The position numbers were made by a program, and so were the translations under genes. Of a stretch of 64,000 bases of DNA, positions 28,390-37,956 are shown one piece after another. Location of the stretch: NCBI GenBank assembly GCA_944321125.1, contig CALUKD010000006.1:62001-126000 (forward strand), given 5' to 3'. Each line of letters opens with the position of its first letter. The first letter of the stretch is position 1. Source of the stretch: Candidatus Butyricimonas faecavium. GTDB lineage: Bacteria > Bacteroidota > Bacteroidia > Bacteroidales > Marinifilaceae. Below the pieces are notes generated by a model. That model worked only from the letters and a program-made list of their open reading frames with translations. It was not told where the DNA came from and ran no database searches.

Positions 28390-29096
28390 TAATTGTTTGC
28401 TAAGTGGGAGTGATCTTTTAAGATAGTTTCCACGAATTCTAGTGGAATCATGGATGTTTCAATTCCTGTTACTTCTTTAATCTTTTTGGAGAGAGGGGCC
28501 AGTAGAGTGTAATTATTGTTTTTGTGGACCTCTCGTAGCACATCCTTAATAATCTTGATGTCCTTGTCAGACAAAAGGGCAGCCTGCTGAAAGACAACTT
28601 GATATTCTTCCGGGGTTTCGAATTCACTTATTTGTTTTAACGTGACTTCTTTGTCGAGTTTTATGACTGTGGTTCCTGCGGCCATATCACCGAGTCTTTG
28701 CATCTGTTTGGAGGCGATAATTGAGATGACAGCCACGGCTCCGCTTGATATGGAAATATCCACCAAGCGGAATACCCAACGGAGCATACAATCCCAAAAA
28801 GTAAGTTTTTTACCGTTCAGTTTTACGACTTGGATGCGCATGGTGTATTTGCCAAGACTACGACCATTAAATACTACCTCGCAGAATAGATGGTAGGAAG
28901 CGATGATTATTGTGAGAATGACGAAAAACCAAGTCGGGGTGCTTACCGTGTTGAGGAAACCGATAAACATGAGGCCCAGCATAAGTAGTCCGAACTGAAA
29001 AGCTCCATCAATTAAGGTTGCCAGTATACGGTCAAGAACGCCCGCAGAGGTGTAATCAATGTTTACATTGTGAGCTGTACTGATAGAAATGTTCAT
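28389..29096 (-). CDS. RDD family membrane protein
   Basis: 235 residues from MNISISTAHNVNIDYTSAG at 29096. The open frame extends about 100 codons further but that part overlaps the divergent gene and has no family character. The RDD core is visible: the Arg-Asp pair in VLDRILATLIDGAFQ, two to three membrane segments, NGRSLGKYTMRIQVVK and a final hydrophobic stretch near AVISIIASKQMQRLGDMAAGTTV. The C-terminal 60 residues are soluble and helical. It diverges from a SpoIIM/MoxR/DUF58 cluster and in Bacteroidetes such RDD genes usually belong to it; its role there is unknown. Confidence 0.85.
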   Translation of the reverse strand: MNISISTAHNVNIDYTSAGVLDRILATLIDGAFQFGLLMLGLMFIGFLNTVSTPTWFFVILTIIIASYHLFCEVVFNGRSLGKYTMRIQVVKLNGKKLTFWDCMLRWVFRLVDISISSGAVAVISIIASKQMQRLGDMAAGTTVIKLDKEVTLKQISEFETPEEYQVVFQQAALLSDKDIKIIKDVLREVHKNNNYTLLAPLSKKIKEVTGIETSMIPLEFVETILKDHSHLANN

Positions 29097-29180
29097 GGTA
29101 AATATAAATATTTCTACAAACATACATTTTTTTTGAATAAATGCATTATTTTTATCACAGGAAAAAGTGCTGTATTTAGG

Positions 29181-30131
29181 ATGAAAGAGGCTAGATTTGT
29201 AAGTCAGAATAAGGAAAAATGGAGAGAAATGGAAAATATAAGCCATCTGGATACAGATACTCTTGCCTCTAATTACGTGATTCTTTCCGATGATCTCTCT
29301 TATGCTAAGACATTTTATCCAGGTAGTGATGTGGTGAAGTACCTGAACCAGTTGATTTCTGTTTACCAGATCAATATTTACGGGCAGGAGCAAAAAAAGG
29401 GGGTTCTTTCTTTTTGGGTACGGGAATTCCCCCTGTTGCTTTACAGAGAGAGGCGGATGCTGTTATTTGCTTTCGTTTTCCTTCTATTTTCGGCATTAAT
29501 CGGGGTTTTCTCTACGGCGAAAGACGATACTTTCGTACGTTTGATTTTAGGAGATGAGTACGTGGACAATACTCTGGAAAACATTGAGAACGGGACTCCG
29601 ATGGGGATTTATTCATCTTTGGATGAGATGAATATGTTTTTTATGATTACCTCTAACAATATTAAGGTTGCTTTCGTGGCATTTGTTTTCGGTATCTTTT
29701 TTTCCGCGGGAACGTTATGGATTCTTTTCTCGAACGGAGTTATGCTGGGAGCTTTCCAATACTTTTTTTCCCAGCATGGATTATTATTACATTCGGTGAT
29801 GTCTGTGTGGGCGCATGGGACTTTCGAGATAACGTCTATTATTATAGCTGGAGGAGCGGGACTTGTAATGGGGAATAGTTTTCTGTTTCCGGGGACGTAT
29901 AAGCGTTCGTATTCGTTTCGGAATGGGGCTTTACGGGGTATAAAAATTGTTACCGGGTTGATTCCGTTTTTTATTATTGCGGGGTGGATCGAAAGCTTTA
30001 TCACGCGTTATGCCGATGCTTATCCCGTGGTGGGAGCCGTAGCAATTGTCCTTTCGCTAGGGGGTGTTATCGGGTATTTTGTTGTTTATCCTTATTATTT
30101 ACATAAAACAGAGACGAATGGAAAAGATTAA
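29181..30131 (+). CDS. SpoIIM-like (stage II sporulation protein M family) membrane protein
   Basis: 316 residues from MKEARFVSQNKEKWREM; the open frame extends upstream to 29070 but that part overlaps the RDD start. A soluble helical N-terminus (about 1-90) is followed by five or six membrane segments with the family features NIKVAFVAFVFGIFFSAGTLWILFSNGVMLG and the HG-containing WAHGTFEITSIIIAGGAG. In non-sporulating Bacteroidetes this family is found with RDD, MoxR and DUF58 genes and has no sporulation role. The next gene's start lies inside its last codons, so translation is coupled. Confidence 0.85.
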   Translation: MKEARFVSQNKEKWREMENISHLDTDTLASNYVILSDDLSYAKTFYPGSDVVKYLNQLISVYQINIYGQEQKKGVLSFWVREFPLLLYRERRMLLFAFVFLLFSALIGVFSTAKDDTFVRLILGDEYVDNTLENIENGTPMGIYSSLDEMNMFFMITSNNIKVAFVAFVFGIFFSAGTLWILFSNGVMLGAFQYFFSQHGLLLHSVMSVWAHGTFEITSIIIAGGAGLVMGNSFLFPGTYKRSYSFRNGALRGIKIVTGLIPFFIIAGWIESFITRYADAYPVVGAVAIVLSLGGVIGYFVVYPYYLHKTETNGKD

Positions 30132-30996
30132 TTTAAGTGTGCAACGTTCTTTTTCGGATTTGATTACCGTGACGATAAATTTCATGAAACAGGAGTTTGT
30201 TCCTTTTATCCGGGCTTTTGCCGTGATTGGGTTTCCCATGATTTTGCTGATGCTTTTTTTCATGAAGGATCTGTTGATGGGGGTTTTTGATATGTCGTTG
30301 CATCCGGAAGCTTATTATGACGTGAATAATTTGGGAGATACAATATTACGAACCCTGTTCACGTCATTATTCGGAATGCTGATGATGTTGTGGGTACAAT
30401 TGTTTGCTATTTCTTATTTACGGGTTTATTGGGATCATTATCGAATGGGGATTGAGGAACGGATCACGATTGGCGAGGTTTTTAAAGTCATGTTAAGGAA
30501 ATTCGGGATGTATCTTGTGTGGTCTGTTTTCTGTGGATTGATTGTTTTTATCGGTTTCTTGTTCCTGTTTGTTCCTGGAGTATATATCGGGGTTTCGTTT
30601 GCTTTTGGATCTTATTTGCTGATATTAAGAGATAATGGATTGGGAAAAGTTATCACGGAGTCAATGGCCATGGTGAAGGGGAATTGGTGGAAAACTTTCG
30701 GTTTTATCCTCGTGATGTACTTGTTGGTGGGAGTTGTGGCTTACTTATTTGGGATTCCTTATATGTTCGTGATGATGTCATCGGTTTTTACGGGGGAAAT
30801 CCCTAATATTTATGAGATTACTTTCTCGTTATTATTCTCTTATTTGGGACAGTACACGTTATATACGGTTTTGTTTGTTGGGGTCGGAATGCTTTTCTTT
30901 TCCCGTTTAGAAGAGATGGAGCATACGACGTTATTAAGCCAGATTGACCAGTTGGGGGCCCAACCCGAGAAAAAGGCGGATGAGGAGGCTAATTAA
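30118..30996 (+). CDS. Uncharacterised multi-pass membrane protein of the SpoIIM/MoxR cluster
   Basis: 292 residues from MEKINLSVQRSFSDLI at 30118, overlapping the previous gene by 14 bases. About six hydrophobic segments (for example FIRAFAVIGFPMILLMLFFM and SVFCGLIVFIGFLFLFVPGVY) separated by short loops, with GYxxGVSFAFGSYLLILRDNG and ESMAMVKGNWWKTFG between them, reminiscent of glycerophosphodiester-phosphodiesterase-type membrane domains. C-terminus is polar (QPEKKADEEAN). I do not recognise a specific function; context suggests a membrane component of the same complex as its neighbours. Confidence 0.75.
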   Translation: MEKINLSVQRSFSDLITVTINFMKQEFVPFIRAFAVIGFPMILLMLFFMKDLLMGVFDMSLHPEAYYDVNNLGDTILRTLFTSLFGMLMMLWVQLFAISYLRVYWDHYRMGIEERITIGEVFKVMLRKFGMYLVWSVFCGLIVFIGFLFLFVPGVYIGVSFAFGSYLLILRDNGLGKVITESMAMVKGNWWKTFGFILVMYLLVGVVAYLFGIPYMFVMMSSVFTGEIPNIYEITFSLLFSYLGQYTLYTVLFVGVGMLFFSRLEEMEHTTLLSQIDQLGAQPEKKADEEAN

Positions 30997-31705
30997 ATAT
31001 ATTATTCTATTCATGTTCGCTTGTGTTGGGAATGTGACATGGGCGGAAGAGGAGCATCGGGAACCTTCCTTTGTTTCGGATTCTTCTTACATTTTGCGGG
31101 TCCCGGAGACTGATTTTTTAGAGAAGTACAAGAAAGACTCGGCTTTTGATTACACGACGAGTATCGAAGATTCACCTAGCCTTTGGGACTGGATAAAACG
31201 TTGGATTTTGGAGCGTTTGTTCCGGCTTCAGGTTTCAGAGGGGACAATGCAGACCGTGGATATTATCTTGAAGATCGTGCTGTTTTTTTTCGCCGTGGGA
31301 ATCGTTTACTTGTTCGTGAGGAATAGGAATAAATTTCTTTTCCGCAGACGGGAAACTGATTTTTTCCCGGAGGATTCCGTGGAGTACACTGGGGAGCAGG
31401 AGGCTGATTCTTTCGTACGGTTATTGGCGAAAGCGGAGCGGGAGGGTGATTACGTTTCGGCAATACGGGTGAGTTATTCTGCTTTGTTACAAATGTTGGA
31501 TAAAAAAGAGGTGATTCATTGGGAGGTTTCCAAAACGAATCAGCATTATATTGGAGAGATAAAGAATGAAGCGTGGAGCCGTCATTTCGAGGAGATAAGT
31601 CATATATTTGATTGTGTCTGTTATGGAGAGTTTCCCGTGGATGAAACCGTTTATAGGAATATCAAACGATATTTCATAGAGTTTAGAAAGGAGGTGGAGG
31701 GATGA
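30980..31705 (+). CDS. DUF4129-containing membrane protein
   Basis: 241 residues from MRRLIKYIILFMFACVG at 30980, overlapping the previous gene by 17 bases. A signal peptide, an extracytoplasmic segment (about 20-85), one membrane segment (VDIILKIVLFFFAVGIVYLFV) and a cytoplasmic DUF4129 domain (EADSFVRLLAKAEREGDYVSAIRVSYSALLQML, HWEVSKTNQHY, YGEFPVDETVYRNI). DUF4129 proteins go together with MoxR and DUF58; the function is unknown. Its stop overlaps the next start (ATGA). Confidence 0.85.
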   Translation: MRRLIKYIILFMFACVGNVTWAEEEHREPSFVSDSSYILRVPETDFLEKYKKDSAFDYTTSIEDSPSLWDWIKRWILERLFRLQVSEGTMQTVDIILKIVLFFFAVGIVYLFVRNRNKFLFRRRETDFFPEDSVEYTGEQEADSFVRLLAKAEREGDYVSAIRVSYSALLQMLDKKEVIHWEVSKTNQHYIGEIKNEAWSRHFEEISHIFDCVCYGEFPVDETVYRNIKRYFIEFRKEVEG

Positions 31706-32862
31706 AACGGCGACAAAATGTACTGATCATTCTTTTCGTGATCGCTATTATGTCTGTTTATACGGGGTATGAGGCGAATAAACCGCAACCGATAGATTGG
31801 AGTCCTAATTTTTCGATTACTAAGAAGAGTCCTTACGGGACGTATATTATTAAAGATGCTCTACCATATTTGTTCCCGGCGGGAGAAGTGTCTTTTGCTC
31901 GAATATCTGTACGAGAACAATTACGGGCAAATAGAGCTCATGTTTTGAAGACCTATTTTTTTGTGAGTCCCTTTTTCAGAATTGCTCCGGGAGATCTGGA
32001 GGCCGTGTTGGAAGAAGTGGAGGATGGAGGGGGGCTTTTGGTATCGGCAGAGTTTATGCCCGATACATTGTATTCTTGCATGGGAATTTCGGGCATGAAA
32101 AAGATTCAGAACGGGAAGGATTATTTACAAGGCTTTGAAAATAAAGGGTATCCTTTCAGATCAACTCACCGTTGTTTTGAACTAAAGGAATCTTTTGATG
32201 GAGAGGTTTTAGGATATGTCGATACGATTAAGAATCCCAATTTCATCCGGGTGAATTACGGGGAGGGTTTTATTTACCTACATTCGAACCCGATGGCGTT
32301 CACGAATTTCTTCTTGTTGGATTCGGTGCATGGGGATTATTACCAGAGGGTCCTCTCGTTTCTTTCTCCGGACACGAATGTTGTGTGGGATGAATACTTG
32401 AAATCCGGGGCAGAGGGCCAACAAACTCTTTTTCGAGTAATATTTAGGTATCCTGCGTTGAAGTGGGCGTATATTTTATTGATGTTGGCAGCAATATTGT
32501 ACGTTTTGTTCCGGACGAAACGGGAACAGCGTCCGATACCGGAAATTCGTCCTTTGGAAAACCGGACGTTGGAGTTCGTGTCCGTTGTAAGTTCTCTGTA
32601 CTACAAGCAGCGAGATCATACTGCTATTGCGAATAAGCGGATCAATAGTTTTCTGGAAGAGATCCGTTATTATTATAAATTGCGTACGGAAGAACTGGAT
32701 AGCTCTTTTATAGATTTGCTGTCAGAACGATCGGGAGTTGCCCGGGGTAGCGTAGAAGGCTTGATTCTTCTGATTATTCAGATTCGGAAAGCAGAGCGTG
32801 TAGATGAAGGCCAGTTACGGGAGCTGGTGAAATATATAGAATTGTTTAAAACTAAAAGTTAA
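31702..32862 (+). CDS. DUF4350-containing membrane-anchored protein
   Basis: 386 residues: an N-terminal membrane anchor (VLIILFVIAIMSVYTGY), a DUF4350 domain (about 30-235; SPYGTYIIKDALPYLFP, VEDGGGLLVSAEF) related to glutamine-amidotransferase-like folds, a second membrane segment (WAYILLMLAAILYVLF, about 255-270) and a helical C-terminal tail. It overlaps its upstream neighbour by 4 bases and is followed after six bases by the MoxR gene. No catalytic residues are evident. Confidence 0.82.
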   Translation: MKRRQNVLIILFVIAIMSVYTGYEANKPQPIDWSPNFSITKKSPYGTYIIKDALPYLFPAGEVSFARISVREQLRANRAHVLKTYFFVSPFFRIAPGDLEAVLEEVEDGGGLLVSAEFMPDTLYSCMGISGMKKIQNGKDYLQGFENKGYPFRSTHRCFELKESFDGEVLGYVDTIKNPNFIRVNYGEGFIYLHSNPMAFTNFFLLDSVHGDYYQRVLSFLSPDTNVVWDEYLKSGAEGQQTLFRVIFRYPALKWAYILLMLAAILYVLFRTKREQRPIPEIRPLENRTLEFVSVVSSLYYKQRDHTAIANKRINSFLEEIRYYYKLRTEELDSSFIDLLSERSGVARGSVEGLILLIIQIRKAERVDEGQLRELVKYIELFKTKS

Positions 32863-32868
32863 ATAGAT

Positions 32869-33846
32869 ATGGAAGATCAGGTAAATTTTGAGTCCAGAAT
32901 AGATTTTACGGATTTAAACGAGAAGATCGTCCGGATACGGGAACGAATGGGTAAAGTGATTGTCGGACAACGGGAAGTGGCCGATTTGTTGTTGACGTCA
33001 ATGCTGGCTGACGGGCATATTTTGATCGAGGGTGTTCCGGGGATTGCCAAGACATTAATGGCAAAGGTTATGGCCCGGATGTTGGATGTTACTTTTAATC
33101 GGATTCAGTTTACACCGGACTTGATGCCGAGCGATATTCTGGGAACCTCTGTTTTTCTTCCGACAACCGGACGTTTTGAATATCGGAAAGGGCCTATTTT
33201 CTCGAATATCGTGTTGGTGGACGAGATTAACCGGGCTCCGGCGAAGACACAGGCGGCTTTGTTCGAAGTGATGGAAGAAAGACAAATCACGAATGACGGG
33301 GTGGAATACCGGATGGATTATCCTTTCGTGGTGGTGGGAACGCAAAATCCGATAGAACATGAAGGAACTTATCGTTTACCCGAGGCTCAGTTAGACCGTT
33401 TTTTGTTTAAGATTAATGTGACTTATCCTTCCTTGGAAGAAGAGATTGAGATTCTTGAACTACATGACCACGGGGTTATTGCTCAATGGCAGGAATTGGA
33501 ACCCGTGTTGAGTGTAGAGGCTTTGAAGAAGTTGAGAGCGCAGGTCGCTCAAGTACGAGTGGATCCGAAAATAAAATCCTTTATCGTGAATGTCGTGGAT
33601 GCTACTCGTAAAAGCGGTTGGCTTTATTTGGGAGCGTCTCCTCGTGCTTCGATTGCTTTAATGAATGGAGCGAAGGCTTTTGCGGCTATTCAGGGACGGG
33701 ATTTTGTTATTCCGGATGATGTTTTGTATTTGGTTAATCCGGTCTTACGGCATCGGGTACAACTTTCTTCCGAGAAAGAGTTGGAGGGTGTGACCGTTGA
33801 TCAGGTGATACAACAGATAGTGTCTAAAATAGAAGTTCCAAGGTAG
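32869..33846 (+). CDS. MoxR-family AAA+ ATPase
   Basis: 325 residues. Walker A GVPGIAKT at 55-62, Walker B LVDEINRAP with D118/E119, sensor 1 VGTQNPIEHEGTYRLPEAQLDRF, and a C-terminal lid with LGASPRASIALMNGAKAFA. MoxR ATPases act as chaperones that mature or insert cofactors into partner proteins, commonly those with von Willebrand A-like domains; the DUF58 protein encoded next has such a fold. The stop TAG and next start GTG overlap by one base. Confidence 0.95.
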   Translation: MEDQVNFESRIDFTDLNEKIVRIRERMGKVIVGQREVADLLLTSMLADGHILIEGVPGIAKTLMAKVMARMLDVTFNRIQFTPDLMPSDILGTSVFLPTTGRFEYRKGPIFSNIVLVDEINRAPAKTQAALFEVMEERQITNDGVEYRMDYPFVVVGTQNPIEHEGTYRLPEAQLDRFLFKINVTYPSLEEEIEILELHDHGVIAQWQELEPVLSVEALKKLRAQVAQVRVDPKIKSFIVNVVDATRKSGWLYLGASPRASIALMNGAKAFAAIQGRDFVIPDDVLYLVNPVLRHRVQLSSEKELEGVTVDQVIQQIVSKIEVPR

Positions 33847-35177
33847 TGCGAATACTTAAAGAAACATATTTATCCCGCCGTTTTTTCTTGATATTGATGT
33901 TAGGGATATTTGCTTTCGTGATGGCTTATGTCTTCCCGTTGCTTTTTATTTGGGTTGCGGGGGCTTTACTGGTTGTTTTGTTGTTGTTGTTCGTGGAATT
34001 ATTCGAGTTGTACAGGCGGGTGAATGGAATTGATGCTTCACGGGTAGTGGCGGATAAATTGTCTAATGGAGAAGAAAACCCGGTTTGTTTGGTGCTAAAA
34101 AATCGTTATCCGGAGAGTACTTGTCTTCGTGTGATTGACGAGATTCCGGTGGAGTTCCAAAAACGGAATGTCTTGTTCCGGCTGCAAATGAATGCCGGCG
34201 AGCAGCGGGAGATTCATTACACGTTACGTCCTACAAAGCGAGGTTCTTATAATTTCGGAAAAATTCGGGTATTCGTGTCCGTACGTTTTGGGTTGGTAGA
34301 AAGGCGTTATTCTTTTTGTGCGGATCAGGATGTCGCCGTTTATCCCTCGTTTATGATGATGCATCGTTATGAGTTGATGGCTTACGGGAATTACCATCCG
34401 GAGAATGGGGGTATCCGTACCCGGGCTCTTGGTGGAAACATGGCTTTCGAACAGATTAAACCTTACGTGACGGGGGATGATCCTCGTACTGTAAACTGGA
34501 AGGCCACGGCGAAATATAATCATTTGATGGTTAATACCTATACGGAAGAGCGATCTCAACAGATTTATTGTCTGGTAGATAAGGGACGCACGATGCAATC
34601 GCCTTTTAATAACATGACGATGTTGGATCATGCCATAAATACGATCTTGACATTGTCGAATGTTATATTGAAAAAGGGAGATCGTGCCGGTTTGATTACC
34701 TTCTCGAATAATTTTCGGAATTGTGTGAAGGCTGATAACCGGGTCGGACAGTTAAACCGGATAAGTGAGGCCTTGTATCGTTTGGAAACACATTATCAAG
34801 AGACTGATTTCGAGAAATTATATGTATTAGTGAATCAACAAATTCCGACCCGGAGTTTGTTGATCTTGTTTACTAATTTTGATACTGTATCGGGATTACG
34901 ACGTCATTTACCTGCATTACAGCGTTTGGCGGTACGACATCTTGTGTTGGTTATTTTATTCGAAAACTCGGAATTGAACAAGGCTTTGGAGCGTCCTGTC
35001 CGCGATTTGAAGGATATGTATTTCGAAACCATAGCAGCGGGATTTGCCTCGGAGAAACGCCAAATGGTCCGTGAATTGAGTCAACTTGGTATCCGGGTTA
35101 TTCTTTCTAAGCCGGAATCTCTTACGGTGAATAGTATCAATAGTTATTTGAACTTGAAAGAGCGAAAGTTGATTTGA
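33846..35177 (+). CDS. DUF58 domain protein, MoxR partner
   Basis: 443 residues with a GTG start overlapping the MoxR stop. Two N-terminal membrane segments (about 10-50), a beta-rich middle (RNVLFRLQMNAGEQREIHYTLRP), the DUF58 core (GDDPRTVNWKATAKYNHLMVNTY, about 210-240) and a vWA-like remainder (IYCLVDKGRTM, LITFSNNFRN, LLILFTNFD). The MIDAS-like positions are incomplete (DKG rather than DxSxS). Last gene of the cluster; a hairpin follows. No BatA/BatB-type vWA genes are present after it. Confidence 0.9.
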   Translation: MRILKETYLSRRFFLILMLGIFAFVMAYVFPLLFIWVAGALLVVLLLLFVELFELYRRVNGIDASRVVADKLSNGEENPVCLVLKNRYPESTCLRVIDEIPVEFQKRNVLFRLQMNAGEQREIHYTLRPTKRGSYNFGKIRVFVSVRFGLVERRYSFCADQDVAVYPSFMMMHRYELMAYGNYHPENGGIRTRALGGNMAFEQIKPYVTGDDPRTVNWKATAKYNHLMVNTYTEERSQQIYCLVDKGRTMQSPFNNMTMLDHAINTILTLSNVILKKGDRAGLITFSNNFRNCVKADNRVGQLNRISEALYRLETHYQETDFEKLYVLVNQQIPTRSLLILFTNFDTVSGLRRHLPALQRLAVRHLVLVILFENSELNKALERPVRDLKDMYFETIAAGFASEKRQMVRELSQLGIRVILSKPESLTVNSINSYLNLKERKLI

Positions 35178-35191
35178 AACTTCTGCTCTTT
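35157..35191. terminator. Hairpin after the DUF58 gene
   Basis: AAAGAGC..AAAGTT pairs with AAACTT..GCTCTTT in an imperfect stem containing the DUF58 stop codon; T-rich sequence follows on the plus strand. The convergent exporter gene ends at 35202. Confidence 0.55.
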
Positions 35192-35201
35192 CGTGTATTT
35201 T

Positions 35202-37556
35202 CTAGTCTTTTTTATTTTCCTCTTCACTAAGAATTTTGGGATTCTGGAATGTTTTGTTTGTCGTGTGTTTGTCCAGCGTGAGTAGCAACGATGGGAGTAA
35301 AATCAAGTTCGAGAGCATGGCGGCCAATAGCGTGATGGAAACCAAAATGCCTAATGCTACCGTACCTCCAAAATCAGAAAGAGCGAAAATGCCGAATCCA
35401 AAGAATAGGATGATGGCATTGTAAATCATACTTTGTCCTGTTTCCTGTAAGGCCAGTACGGCAGAAGAGCGTATACTCCAGTTTGTCCCTTGTAGTTCTT
35501 GACGATATTTAGCAAGATAATGGATTGTGCCGTCAACGGAAATACCAAAAGCGATGCTAAATACCAGAATTGTAGATGCTTTGATCGGGATTCCGAAATA
35601 CCCCATGATGGCAGCCGTAATAATCTGTGGTATGATATTGGGAATCAAGGCTACCAGTACCATGCGCTTGCTCTTGAACATCCAAGCCATAAAAAAGGCA
35701 ATAAGAACAATAGCTAAGGCTAGTGAGGTAAAGAGATTGAATACAAGGTATTGGGTTCCTTTAAAGAAAATAATACTTGAACCGGTAACTTTTACCGTAT
35801 AGCGGTCATTCGGGAAATATTGTTCAACGATATTGTATAACTTATCTTCTTTTTCCTGCATCTTCTTGGTTCCGATATCTTTTACCCTGAAACTGAGGCG
35901 TACCCGTTGGAGGGTGGAATCAACGAAAGAATTTGCTTGTCCGCCAATTTCTCCCGTGGATTGGGAGGCGTACTTCAAAATAAAATTCTTGGTCATGTTT
36001 GTCGGGAGCTTATAATAGGAAGGTTTCCCGTTATAGAATGCTTGATTGGCAAACTTGATGACTTCAATGATAGAAATCGGTTTAGAAATATCTTCGTCTT
36101 TTGACAGTTCTTCAGAGAGTTTGTCTAACTTTTGAAGGTTGGGTAGATTCAATACTTGCTTGGGTTTGCCAAAGTCAACGGTTACCTCTAGGGGCATCAA
36201 CCCGTCAAAATTTTCCTCAAAGAAGCTCAGATCTTGTCGGATCGGATCCGTTTCTTTCAGATCATCTACCATATAGCCCGTGGATTTCATGAGGGTGAGC
36301 CCAATGCCACCGAGAATGACAACGGCAATGGTTATCGTGTATACAACATTTCGATGATTCAAAATGAGTTGAACGACACGCTCCAGTGTTCCGGTTACCA
36401 TTTTATTGTGCAAGTGCTTGATTTGTTTGCTATCCGGTTCCGGCATGAAGCTAAATCCACAGGGGATCATGACTAAACAAACAAGATACACGAATGTGAT
36501 ACCGATGGAAGCGGTTATACCAAACTCCACGAGGATTTGGCTAGAAGTCACTATGAAAGTCGCAAAACCGGCAGCCGTGGTCAAATTACTCAAAAATGAG
36601 GCATTCCCGATCTTTTGTATCATGCGTTGTAAAGCCTTGATTTTATTCCCATGTCTGTCGAATTCCGCATGGAATTTATTAATCATGAAGACGAGGTTCG
36701 GAATACAAATTACGATCAACAGAGGAGGCAGCATGGCAGTGAGTAACGTGATTTTGATACCTAGCATCGCCATAACGCCAACCGTCCAACTGACACAGAT
36801 TAGCACGATTAATAAACAGAAACCAATGATGCGGAAAGAACGGAAAAACAGGTAGAGGATAAACGTCGTGATCAATAATGACAGGATGATGAACATGTAC
36901 ATCTCTCCTTTGATGTTTTCCGCGTTGACCACCCGGATGTAGGGAAGTCCCGAATAGTGCATTTGGAGATTATATTTTTCCGAGAAATGTTTGGTAATCT
37001 CTAAAATATCTTTTACTAATCCTATCCGTGCCGGAGAGTTCATGACATCAGCGGAAACGGAAACCATCATTCCGTAAATATCTTTTGTTTTATTGAACAG
37101 TGTTCCGTCGTAGAACGGAAGATTCTCAATGATGTTCACCAAGCTATCCAGTTCTCGCTGGTCTTTGATATGGCTGGGAAAGATGGGTTGAATATCGAAT
37201 TTTTTATTCAGTGTATCTTTGTGAAGGTTGAACGAATGAGTGATGTCCACAAGTGCCACGATACCATGAAGAGTCTTTAGACTGTCACACATGCTGATCC
37301 AGTCATTTATTTTGTCTAGCTGGTAAAAATCTTTGTCCTGTATGGCAAAAACCATCACGTTTCCTTCCTGTCCGAATTTCTCGTGGAAATCAAGGTAGTC
37401 TAGATATGCGCTATCCGTGGCTGGTAACAGGTTTGAATATTCATATGACATTTCCACTTTAGGGATTTGAATTCCCATGAAAATGGTGATAAGCGTGACC
37501 CCAATAATAAAGGTCACCCGGTTACGAAGAAGAAGCCCTGCAATCTTAATCCACAT
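35202..37556 (-). CDS. RND/MMPL-family membrane exporter
   Basis: 784 residues with the two-fold RND topology: a first membrane helix (TFIIGVTLITIFMGI), a large outer loop (about 35-215), a five-helix bundle (about 220-370), a helix near 400, a second loop (about 430-600) and a second five-helix bundle. Repeated sterol-sensing-like segments such as IAFGISVDGTIHYLAKYRQEL carry the Asp typical of proton-coupled MMPL transporters. Such proteins move lipids or hopanoids in other bacteria; the substrate here is unknown. It stands alone with a -7-like TACTTTTG at 37592-37585. Confidence 0.9.
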   Translation of the reverse strand: MWIKIAGLLLRNRVTFIIGVTLITIFMGIQIPKVEMSYEYSNLLPATDSAYLDYLDFHEKFGQEGNVMVFAIQDKDFYQLDKINDWISMCDSLKTLHGIVALVDITHSFNLHKDTLNKKFDIQPIFPSHIKDQRELDSLVNIIENLPFYDGTLFNKTKDIYGMMVSVSADVMNSPARIGLVKDILEITKHFSEKYNLQMHYSGLPYIRVVNAENIKGEMYMFIILSLLITTFILYLFFRSFRIIGFCLLIVLICVSWTVGVMAMLGIKITLLTAMLPPLLIVICIPNLVFMINKFHAEFDRHGNKIKALQRMIQKIGNASFLSNLTTAAGFATFIVTSSQILVEFGITASIGITFVYLVCLVMIPCGFSFMPEPDSKQIKHLHNKMVTGTLERVVQLILNHRNVVYTITIAVVILGGIGLTLMKSTGYMVDDLKETDPIRQDLSFFEENFDGLMPLEVTVDFGKPKQVLNLPNLQKLDKLSEELSKDEDISKPISIIEVIKFANQAFYNGKPSYYKLPTNMTKNFILKYASQSTGEIGGQANSFVDSTLQRVRLSFRVKDIGTKKMQEKEDKLYNIVEQYFPNDRYTVKVTGSSIIFFKGTQYLVFNLFTSLALAIVLIAFFMAWMFKSKRMVLVALIPNIIPQIITAAIMGYFGIPIKASTILVFSIAFGISVDGTIHYLAKYRQELQGTNWSIRSSAVLALQETGQSMIYNAIILFFGFGIFALSDFGGTVALGILVSITLLAAMLSNLILLPSLLLTLDKHTTNKTFQNPKILSEEENKKD

Positions 37557-37584
37557 GATATTTTTTTATTTGCGCATTCGTTGG

Positions 37585-37592
37585 CAAAAGTA
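37585..37592 (-). promoter_or_regulatory. Possible -7 box of the MMPL exporter gene
   Basis: TACTTTTG on the minus strand fits TAnnTTTG about 28 bases before the start codon. No clear -33 box. Confidence 0.4.
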
Positions 37593-37604
37593 GGATAAAA
37601 GTGT

Positions 37605-37934
37605 TTAATCTTTTAAGAGTTTCGGATTTTTTTTGTGACGATTAGCATCTCTTGCCGTTTTTTTTGCAAAATTATTGTTTACGGCTTCGTTCAAATCTAC
37701 CCCTGTTTGGTTTGCCAAACATACTAATACCCAGAGTACATCACTTAATTCTTCGGCCAAATTATCCTTCTCCCCTTCCTTGTACGATTGTTCTCCATAT
37801 TTTCGAGCCATTACCCTTGCGAGTTCCCCGACCTCTTCTACCAGAATGGTCATGTTTGTCAATTCATTGAAATATCTTACCCCGTGGGTCTTGATCCATG
37901 CGTCTACTGCGGTTTGTAATTCTGCGATATCCAT
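37605..37934 (-). CDS. MazG-like nucleotide pyrophosphohydrolase
   Basis: 109 residues from MDIAELQTAVDAW; a Met three codons upstream is possible. The all-alpha NTP-PPase metal motif is present: LVEEVGELARVMARKYG (ExxE) and NLAEELSDVLWVLVCLAN (ExxD). These enzymes hydrolyse non-canonical or excess (d)NTPs to monophosphates. It has the single-domain short form, not the double domain of E. coli MazG. Its neighbour upstream is the four-helix cassette. Confidence 0.9.
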   Translation of the reverse strand: MDIAELQTAVDAWIKTHGVRYFNELTNMTILVEEVGELARVMARKYGEQSYKEGEKDNLAEELSDVLWVLVCLANQTGVDLNEAVNNNFAKKTARDANRHKKNPKLLKD

Positions 37935-37956
37935 TGTTACCAAGTTAAAAGTTAAA

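Noticed and set aside
29097..29393. N-terminal extension of the RDD protein
   Set aside because: It overlaps the divergent SpoIIM-like gene and lacks RDD character; MNISISTAHN at 29096 is a natural start.
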